The notes under the pieces were generated by a model. That model ran no database searches. It saw nothing but the letters and a program-made list of their open reading frames with translations, and was not told where the DNA came from. DNA of 64,000 bases from contig LR746275.1 in NCBI GenBank assembly GCA_902729315.2, forward strand, positions 2,501 to 66,500, read 5' to 3'. The position numbers and the translations under genes are program-made. This DNA is from Spirodela intermedia. Lineage: Eukaryota; Streptophyta; Magnoliopsida; Alismatales; Araceae. Shown here piece by piece: positions 22,468 to 31,916 of this stretch. Every line of letters begins with the position of its first letter. The first letter of the stretch is position 1.

Positions 22468-25400
22468 ATGTCTTCCTCGTCAGCTTGGTCGCCGGTGTTG
22501 GGGGGACGAGCGGACGACTCGGAGTTGGGCAAGGCGAACAGAGAAGATGGGCTCAACGTATAGTCTTCCTGGAACGCCGCCGGAGGCAGCCCGTGGTCGG
22601 ACCAGAGGAAGGAGGATGAGGGTACGAAGGTCGTTCCCTTCAGAAAGCTCTTCTCCTTCGCCGACTCCACCGACATTGTCCTTATGGTTCTTGGGACCAT
22701 CGGATCGCTGGCGAGCGACGTCTCCATGTCGCTGGTGAGCTTCCTAATTGGGCGCATGGCAGACGCCTTTGGGGAGGCTGCAGACATCCATGACGTCATC
22801 CGTAGGGTCTCCAAGGTGGGCAAGGAAGCCATTCCCGCAGCTGATGATCCTCTCTTTCTTAGCGCCTCATCGTTCAATTTGTCCGCAGGTCTCTCTGCAC
22901 TTTGTTTACCTGGCTATCGACGCCGGCGTCGAGTCATTTCTTCGTAATCTCCCTCCCTTCCTGAATCTTCTCCGTCCGTCCGGCAGCGGAGGTGGTGACA
23001 ATGTTTCTTTCTTCTTCGTCTTCTTCTTCGGGGTCTGTCTGTGGCAGACGTGACCTGCAGGATGGTCACCGGTGAGAGGCAGGCGGCGAGGATCAGGAAT
23101 CTGTACTTGAAGAGCATCCTGAGGCAGGAGATCGGCTTCTTCGACCAAGGAGACGTGCACGGGGGAAGTCATGGGCAGGATGTCCGGAGACACCGTCTTC
23201 ATCCAAGACGACATGGGCGAGAAGGGGGAGTTTATGGTCAATGATAAATCTTCTACATGGTTCTTGTTCTTCTTCTTCTGCGCTGAAGGATTCCCGTCGT
23301 TCATCCTTTGCTTTCCAGGTGAGCAAGTTCATCCATCTGGTGTCAACTTTTGTCGGGGGATTCGTCACAGCGTTCGCCAGGCCTGGCTCCTCGCCCTCGT
23401 CATGCTGTCTACCATCCCCCCTCTTTGTGGCCGGCGCCGCCATGTCCACGCTCTTCGTAAGGATGGCCTCTCGCGGACAGACGGCCTACGCGGAGACGTC
23501 GGTGATCGTCAAGCAGACGATCGGCATCATAAGAACGGTGAGTAGCGCCACCGCCACCCACTGCAGCGCCATGATAACAGGGTGGACAGATAGATCTTCT
23601 TACTTCTTCCTTATCACCGGGTGTGGTCTGCGCGCAGGTGGTCTCATTCACAGGAGATAATCTGGCCCTGGAGAAGTACGCTAAGTCGTTCAGGGCTTCC
23701 TACAAGGCGAGTTGCCAGGAGACCCTCGCCGCCGCCGCCGGCATCGGCACCGTCCTTGGCATCATAATCTTCGGCTTCGCCCTGGGCATATGGTACGGGA
23801 GTAGGCTGATACTGGACAAGGGCTACTCCGGCGGGGACGTCTTCAGCGTCATCCTCTCCATCTTGTTCGCCTCCTTGTGAGCCCCCCCTCCAGCCGCCGC
23901 CGCTCGGTTTACTTTCTCCTTCCTGCATTCCCCCCTGCTCAAACCGCCCGGTTTTCTCTGTCCGCCGGCCGGAAACGCAGATCACTGGGGCAGACGTCGC
24001 CGTGCATAAGCGCGTTCGCGGCGGGCAAGGCGGCGGGGTTCAAGATGTTCGAGACGATCGAGAGGAAGCCAGAGATCGATGCATACGACGAAGGCGGGAG
24101 GACCTCCGGGGGGGCGCCGAGTTGAGGGACCCGCACTTCAGCTACCCTGCACGGCCGGAGGAGCCCGTCTTCACCGGCCTCTCGCTCGTCATACCGACCG
24201 GAACGGCAACCGCCCTGGTCGGGCAGAGTGGCAGCGGGAAGTCGACAGTGATCAGCCTCATCGAGTGATTCTACGACCCGTAGTCCGGTGCGGTACTCAT
24301 CGACGGCGTTGACCTCCGGGTCTTGCATCTGCGGTGGATCCGCGGGAAGATCTGCCTGGTGGTCAGGAGCCCGCGCTATTCGCCGCCAGCATCCGGGACA
24401 ACATCGCCTACGGCAACGACGGGGCCACCGTCGAGGAAGTCCGCGCCGCCTCAGAGCTCGCCAACGCCACCAAGTTCCTCGACAAGATTCCCCAGGTCCT
24501 TCCTCCCCCCTCCGATCCTCCTCAATCTTCGCGGACGCCAGCGGGGCTGACTTCTTCTTTTTCTTCTTCTTCTTCTTCTTCTGCAGGGGCTGGAGACGAT
24601 GGTAGGGGAGCGCGGGACGCAGCTGTCCGGGGGGGGAGAAGCAGCGTGTGGCCATCGCCAGGGCGATCCTGAAGAATCCGTGCATCCTCCTCCCCGACGA
24701 GGCGACGAGTGCGCTCGACGCAGAGTCGGAGCACATCGTGGAGGAGGCGCTGGACCGGGTCATGAAAGACCGCACCACCGTCATCGTCGCTCACCTCCTC
24801 AGCACCGTCAGGAACGCCCGCAACATCGCCGTAGTCCAGCGGGGGCGCATCGTCTTCTCCGATACCTGCAAGTACCTGGTTTCGCCGTCGACGGCGCCGG
24901 AGTCTGACGGTGGTCGCCGCCTCTGCGCAGGATCGCACGAGGAGCTGCTCAGGGACCCGGAGGGAGCGTACTGCCAGCTCATCCACCTGCAGGAGGCGGC
25001 GAAACAGGAGTCGTAGCCGATCAGAGGAGCACGTCGTCGATGGAGATCCGCCGGCAGTTGAGCCAGATCCGACGCTCCATCAACCCCGGATCCTCGATGG
25101 GAAACAGCAGCCGCCACTCCTCGGTGGCCTTTGTCATGTCAGCGGAGATCGGCATCTATGACGATGAGGTGGCTCCAGGGATGGAGGAGTCGCCGGCGGA
25201 GCTCGAGGGCGAGCTGTCGTGGGCCGCCCGCGAGCCGCCGTCCGTCTCCCGCCTTGCTGCCATGAACAAGCCGGAGATCCCGGTGCTTCTGCTGGGGGCA
25301 GTCACCGCGGCGGTGGGCGGCGTCATCATGCCGGTGTTCGGCCTTGTGCTGTACAGAACAACCGAGACGTTGTACAAGCCGGCGGCCGAGCTGAAGAAGG

Positions 25401-25529
25401 GCACGAGGTTCTTCGCTCTGATCTCACTGCACTCGGGCTAGTCTCCTTGGTCTCATACCAAGCGAGGAGCTACTTCTTCGCGGTGGCGGGTGCTCGGCTG
25501 GTCAAGAGGATCAGGATGAGGACCTTCGA
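22468..25529 (+). pseudogene. ABCB: ABCB transporter copy 1, truncated and broken
   Basis: 5' half of a plant ABCB full transporter (family of auxin and metabolite exporters, plasma membrane). Exons by splice signals: 22,468-22,815; 22,889-22,943; 23,048 to about 23,224; 23,319-23,537; 23,638-23,876; 23,980-24,495; 24,587 to about 24,856; about 24,930 onward. The first transmembrane domain and NBD1 are readable: [71 protein letters not shown] and Walker [10 protein letters not shown] at 24,220-24,246. Lesions: stop at 22,561; one-base insertion at about 23,150; lost donor near 23,225; frameshifts near 24,100 and in the Q-loop (about 24,360); TGA at 24,266; TAG at 24,281; +1 shift in the LSGGQ signature at 24,621-24,635; TAG at 25,015. 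The gene is cut at 25,529 in TMD2 and runs into transposon sequence. Confidence 0.88.
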
Positions 25530-26631
25530 TACAATTAGAAACTACAAGTACTGATGTGTTGGGGTTACATCTGAATCCTGAGCATAGAGAGAATTCTCAT
25601 ACAATGTCCGTGGCATAAAAGGTTCTCTTTGAACAAGCACGAGCTTAGAAATCTCTAGATCTCCTTGAACAAGAATGTTGTGCAAGAGGAGGGTCTTAAT
25701 CGCAGAAAATTGCAGATAATTAACTTCATGTCGTCCAAGGCAATATTCTTGACAACCATTTCTTCGTCGGTAAATTACAGATGATTGATTTCATCGATAT
25801 TCCGCAATAATCCATTACTAGCATCGATTCTTGCCCACATATAAGAGACTGAAATAAGTTCTCTAATGCGAATATTAAGTGAAAACATACATGTTAATGA
25901 GTATCAGAATTAGGGAAAACATGCATGTTAATACCCCGCAAAAACTTTCCAATTTAACATAAAAATAATTCTATTTATAATGAGTCTTGTACAATCAACA
26001 AAAACTGCGTTAACTCATGATCGATATGTCATTGGCTTACGAGAGACAATAGGACTATCATCTACATACAATCTTACAGATATCATTGGCTTACAAGCAG
26101 GTTATAGATACCTATAATGACTAATTCAGCCCAAACAAAGAATCCACTACTAAAGAAGGCTGACGCCTAACATTAATGCACCTTGATGCCCATTAACTTT
26201 GCAGCTTGTAGCCCACAAAACTGGCCGAATTAAAAAATAAGGCTCATATGTTTTTTTGTGTTAGTTTCCGAATGTCATTTGCAATTAAAAATTGAATTTC
26301 TAAATTCAAATTATTGTTTAAGTAAAAATGTCATCCAAAATTCCAATTTCAGCAGAAATTTGAGTACATATTTAGATTATATTTCAAACTAAAACTTTGC
26401 ACCCTGTGTAGCCTTACCTTAGAGGAATATTTTCTTTTTTTTTAACATTACTTTGTGAGTCTTGCTGTCTTGAAGTTCTCTTTCTGCTGGTGGACTCCAG
26501 CACCCCTGTGCAGTCAAGGAAGTTTTTCAACATTCTGTGGACTTCAAATCATCCAATTGTGGACTCAAGGGATCTGTTTTCATTTCATCCTAGGTAAATT
26601 TTGCAGACTCAAATATCTGTGGTAGGTAAAC

Positions 26632-26790
26632 CTTGCAGACTCTTTTGAGGATGAAGTAGACTATGAAGAACTAGAACTTGAACGTGACGTGCACGAAGTG
26701 CTTGTTGGACACTATCCTAAAGAGTCATGTAATCACCAAGGAGAGAAGAAGCCTTACAGTAATGAGCACATTGTTTCTTTTGTGATCGCT
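26632..26790 (+). pseudogene. Exon-like open segment inside TE2 copy A
   Basis: On the + strand, opposite to the element genes, a CCTTGCAG splice acceptor is followed by a frame open for about 57 codons: acidic DSFEDEVDYEELELERDVHE, then HQGEKKPYSNEHIVSF and IAIFKG. The position of the donor is AAAGGCATC here, but AAGGTATGT in TE1, so the donor seems lost in TE2. Not a retrotransposon domain I know. The simplest reading is a host exon captured by an ancestor of both elements. The function is unknown. Copy B is at 35,303-35,461. Confidence 0.4.
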
Positions 26791-27738
26791 ATCTTCAAAG
26801 GCATCTGATATAGCAAATGATAGTGGCAAAAGTAACATTACTATCTCTTGTAAGATTATTAAGAAACTACATTTCTAGACAAACACAGACCCTCGTCAGT
26901 GTCGAACTGGTATGATCAAGAGGCAAAAAGAAATTCAGAAATGTGTCTAATCAAAAAGGCATAGTTTGACGAAGCACAATGTGGTGTTGTGGAGATGCAT
27001 CCTTGACGGGTGTAATTCGGCATGTCATACAGTTTATTTTATTCCTGTAAACCGTGGTGAGGCAAATATTTTTATTTTCATAGAAATGGTAAAAAAAATA
27101 TTCTGACTGCAATCAAAGACAGTGAATTTAGCAAAAGAAAAAGAGAAGAAACATTATGCTTATGAAACAAACATAGGTTACCGAGATGTAAGACATCGTT
27201 TTGACACAAGAAAAGATGGTGTACTTCTTTGAAAGAAACATGTAAGTTGTTTGATGTCTGTTGGCAATATAACTGACAACAAGAGAACAATTAAATAAAG
27301 ATTCTCATTTTACATCTTCAGAGCTCTTTTTAAAACCTCCTTTAAAAATAAGAAAGGGCTTTAGGAACGGTTGGTCATACCTTTTGGCTACATATAGTGT
27401 TTTAGTATAAGATTGTGTATGACACCTTCATGAACTGTGTTCATATAAGACTGTATATCACACCTTCATGCAGTGTTTTCATATTATTTGCACCAATAAT
27501 AGTGTTGGTACCTATATTTAATCAAATGAAATTCTTGGAGGAAAACAATATACCACTGAAAATAGAGATTTATTATATGAAAACTGTGCTTGTGCCAAAG
27601 CTTAATCCCAATATTTTCACTTTCCTCCTGAAATCCAATGAATATAGTAACCCAGAGTTCTATTGGATAGTTCAGTTTCACCATCCATATTCCGGTGGCA
27701 CAAAATACAAAATTTCAAAAACGTTTCAAACCTCTTCC

Positions 27739-28038
27739 TGACCTCATACATGTGGTCTGTAATTGATCCCACCATGTAGAGGCTCCACCCTTCAGTTTAT
27801 CAACCAATAGCTTGACTTATTTTTCATCAGAAAAATTCATATACTCAAAAAAAATTCTACTTTAACTAACCAATCTAAGAACAATTCAATCTTCAAATGA
27901 CCGTTAAAACATGCTAAGTCAATCTTCATACAAAAATCTCGAAAATAATTTTCTTTAAAACTTTATCTAGAACTTTTAAAACCAGACAAACAATGAGTAT
28001 CTGATAAATATTTGTAGTCTTCAACCCTTGAATCCATA
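27739..28038 (-). pseudogene. TE2 copy A gag fragment
   Basis: Matches the N-terminal and middle gag of TE1 (19,228-19,529): the - strand has the start near 28,038 (DSRVED, YLSDTHCLSGFK), an IDLACFNGHLKIEQFL-like stretch and then GGASTWWDQLQTTCMRSG at the deletion join. A few stops. It shows that the deletion joined gag directly to the sequence behind integrase. Confidence 0.6.
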
Positions 28039-30759
28039 AGGATGTTCCTGAATTAACAACCAAGATGGAGAGGTTCTCACAGTGGAGATAACGGATTCAA
28101 CTTAAAAGGTATTTCCCTCTAATTACAATGAGGATCTTTATATAGGGTTAGAAATGAGGTTGGGCGCTCCCCAAAATGAGGATCCTGACAAATCTTAGGG
28201 ACAGAGTCTAACTAACTCTGAAATAACTTAAAACAGACTTTGAAAGACTAAGATCTTAAACAAATCTTTCTAAAATACTCTGACATGACCTAAAGTAGAC
28301 TCTGACAGTGAGGGACCCTGAGCAAATCTAAGATATAGAATTTGAAAGTCAGAAATCCCGAATAGATCTTAGATAAAGACTAAACCACATTAAAGTCACT
28401 TTTAGAAGAAATGGGTCATAAAGTACCTTGTAAAAGTGAAAGGTTATAAAGTGGGCTCAAATTTGGATCTCCAGCCAATTGATGACATATGTGAGCTCTT
28501 TTTTCTTGCACTTTTTACTTTATGGCCCAAATTCAGGATAAGTGAGCCTAAATTAGAAGTTGACGCTTTAACTTGTCTCTTGGGTTACATCAATAATGCA
28601 AACCATCCACAGTAATTCACATTCTTGAAGATTACATATTTTTTAAAAATCAATTTTGTATCCCTTGAACTTCTTTACATAAGAAGTTAATTCTGTAGGA
28701 GGACTTCTAGAAGACTTGGGCCAAGAAAAAACTTTCAAAATGATGAAAGCTACACTATTTACCTATCATAAAATGGAGTATTATCTGACAAGAAAGCTAC
28801 ACATAAGAAAGCTACACTATTGTGTTCGTGATACGTTGGAATCCTGAACACTCACGAAAACAATCATACAATAACTTCATTTAATTATCTGATAAAAGCG
28901 AATTGATTTATCTGATGAAAGCCGCACTTCATCCTATTGCTTTTTAGCATTTTTGAGGCAGATATTATTACCTCCTGCTCTTGGGTCAAAAACCTTCCAT
29001 TCCTCATTTGACAGCAGTTTCTAGGGTACATCGCTAATGTACTCATTCTTGCTTTAAATTCTTTCAACATTTCACTAATATCATGATATTTTTTTTCTAT
29101 TCTATGTTGAAATGCTATGAAATCTAGTTTTCAGAGGGAAAACGTCAGTAAATCATTAACACCAAAATAAGCATTGAGTGGCCTTTATTAGAAAATTGAC
29201 TTGCTCTGATACCCAGTCTGTTACTGCTGAATCGTCAGCACCAAAAACTGAATCCTCCAATTTTACCAGCCTGTTACTGCTGCAGCTTGAAACACACTTT
29301 AGTTAGCTGTGCTAATTATGACAATAGGGCTATCTCCTTTTGTGGGGTCTTCATCTATAGTCCTCTCTCATGTTTGTGAAAATTAGAAGGAGAAATCATA
29401 ATCGTTTTCTTCCTCTCAGTTTTATGTATTTGAGCGTCTTTTATCTTAGCTAATTGAATCTAAATTTGTGAAATTCTATTCTCCTTTACCTCATCAAATT
29501 TCAATGGTCGAATTGGTGAATGAAGTCGGAAAATGTCACCTTCATTAGCATTTTTACCATTTTGAAAACACTCTTTTGTAAACGTTTTCTATGAAACGCC
29601 ATTTTTACATCAAGTTAATTTCTACCCAAATTTTTGTTGAACATGATATCCTTCTGCACTACCTTTATAAGAATTCATTGCCATAATAATTATCCACACA
29701 TATGGACGGGAGAAGAAGCTTTAAGCTCATGGAGTTGGTCTACTATTTTGTGATGCTGTAGGAAAAAACACATGAGAGAGGTTCAACAATCAGTTAAAAA
29801 AAGACACCCTAGTATGTAGTGGCAAATTTTTACCTTGTATGACTGCAGCTTCAGACGAAAAAGAATTAAGAGCTTCCATTAAAACTAGGCAAATTAATTT
29901 TCATTTAAAAATCTGTGCAATCATCATAATCAGATCTAATTTTATTTCTGACCTGTTTGACCACGAGATTGACATTGTTTTGCAGACATTTGTGCTATGA
30001 TTTACTTCAAAGTGTCATGCAAATCTCCATGTAAATCTTGAAATCATCAAACTCTTATTTCGAAATATAACATACCTCAGAACTTTCATTGTCATTGATT
30101 TGAATTCCTTTACCTAGTGACATCTTGTAAATCTAAATCTAGAACACTAACCTTGCTCTGATACCACTTGATGTAGTGAAACTTGAGGGATTGGCTTGTA
30201 CGAGTTGTGATCCTCAAAACTTTGATGTTGTAGAGGTTGAATTTCGGATGAAATTTGGATTTCAAATGAAAATTTTAATTTCGAATTTGAATTAAAAGAA
30301 AATTCAAAAAAAAAAAGAAAATAGATATATGGGCCTAATTTCATCATTTGGCCAAAAAAGTGGACTTTGAGCTGCAACAGTAGTAGGCTTCAGACAAAGA
30401 GAGAGAGAGAGAGAGAGGCGAGAGAGGGAGTGTTTGAGGGAACGAACAGACACGAGTCATTTTTGTGAAATGTTCCATCATATATTACATTTTTGAGAGG
30501 GAGGAGACAATCGTGAAGTTTTCACCAGAGAGCGGAGCCGTTGATCATCATAAAAGCACGGATAGAAAAAGAACGCGTCCCCACTGAAGAGGCCAAGTGG
30601 ACTAAACAAAGTTAACGAATTTTCAAAGCTGACCTAAGCCAAGACAACAAATGTTTCGAACGGCACGCGGCCATGTCATTCATGGGGTCATATGGGCTGT
30701 TATGTGCTGGAAGGGTACCACGTGGGCCTCCCGAGATCGTGGCCCCTAGATGGGCTGCT

Positions 30760-30893
30760 TTTAATACTTAGTACGGGTAAGAGACGGTAGAAAATCTGTT
30801 GGGCCTAGGCCTACTGTATCTCAATGAAATGGCCTTTGAACCTTCCATGACTCTTGCTCTCGAACTGTGAGTCTTACTATGGGAACTATATGG
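30760..30893. other. Extra 130-140 bp block upstream of ABCB copy 2
   Basis: Compared with TE1 (22,160-22,195) copies A and B carry an extra block starting near TACTTAGTACGGGTAAGAGAC and ending near GTGAGTCTTACTATGGG, plus a small insertion just before it. It could be a small inserted element or sequence lost from copy 1. No clear terminal inverted repeats. Confidence 0.45.
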
Positions 30894-31117
30894 CGAGGAA
30901 GACAGAGCGAGGATTTAGGTACTTAGATCTTTGAAGCCGATAAAATATTATATAAAAAAATATTTTAAACAAAATAAGGCACGCCATCAGCCAAAATTAT
31001 CACCGAACAGCCAAGAAAAGTGAATTCATGCACGGGGATTAGTCGGAGGAGAGTTACGCAAGAAACATCGGGGAACGAGGGCAACAACGGGAGGGTATAT
31101 TCTTCAGGGCGATAGGT

Positions 31118-31884
31118 ATGTCTTCCTCCTCAGCTTAGTCGCCGGTGCTGGGGGGACGAGCGGACGACTCGGAGTTGGGCAAGGCGAACAGAGAAGATGG
31201 GCTCAACGTATAGTCTTCCTGGAACGCCGCCGGAGGCAGCCCGTGGTCGGACCAGAGGAAGGAGGATGAGGGTACGAAGGTCGTTCCCTTCAGAAAGCTC
31301 TTCTCCTTCGCTGACTCCACCGACATTGTCCTTATGGTTCTTGTGGGACCATCGGATCGCTGGCGAGCGACGTCTCCATGTCGCTGGTGAGCTTCCTAAT
31401 TGGGCGCATGGCAGACGCCTTTGGGGAGGCTGCAGACATCCATGAAGTCATCCGTAGGGTCTCCAAGGTGGGCAAGGAAGCCATTCCCGCAGCTGATGAT
31501 CCTCTCTTTCTTAGCGCCTCACCGTTCAATTTGTCCGCAGGTCTCTCTGCACTTTGTTTACCTGGCTATCGACGCCGGCATCGAGTCATTTCTTCGTAAG
31601 CTCCCTCCCTTCCTGAATCTTCTCCGTCCGTCCGGCAGCGGAGGTGGTGACAATGTTTCTTTCTTCTTCTTCTTCTTCGGGGTCTGTCTGTGGCAGACGT
31701 GACCTGCTGGATGGTCACCGGTGAGAGGCAGGCGGCGAGGATCAGGAATCTGTACTTGAAGAGCATCCTGAGGCTCCTGCCTCAGGAGACGTGCACGGGG
31801 GAAGTCATGGGCAGGATGTCCGGAGACACCGTCGTCATCCAAGACGCCATGCGCGAGAAGGGGGAGTTTATGGTCAATGATAAA

Positions 31885-31916
<32 letters not shown>

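Larger units (their letters stand above)
25530..31020 (-). mobile_element. Ty3/gypsy element TE2 (copy A), internally deleted
   Basis: A diverged relative of TE1 in the same - orientation. 26,640-27,738 matches TE1 15,800-16,513, and 27,739-31,000 matches TE1 19,228-22,300; the protease, RT, RNase H and integrase core (about 2.7 kb) are absent, with the join at about 27,738 (CAAACCTCTTCC|TGACCTCATAC). The left part (25,560-25,830) resembles TE1 near 15,480-15,600 (AATTACAGATGATTGATTTC against AATTGTAGATGATTGACTCC). Primer-binding-site-like sequences remain near 29,202 and 30,152. Non-autonomous. Confidence 0.75.

Noticed and set aside
23939-24784. Long - strand open frame (281 codons) with a Lys run, repeated at 32,610 and 41,281
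   Set aside because: It is the antisense of ABCB NBD1 exons and an intron; the Lys run is the reverse of the (TTC)n intron repeat. GC-rich coding exons commonly give such antisense frames.
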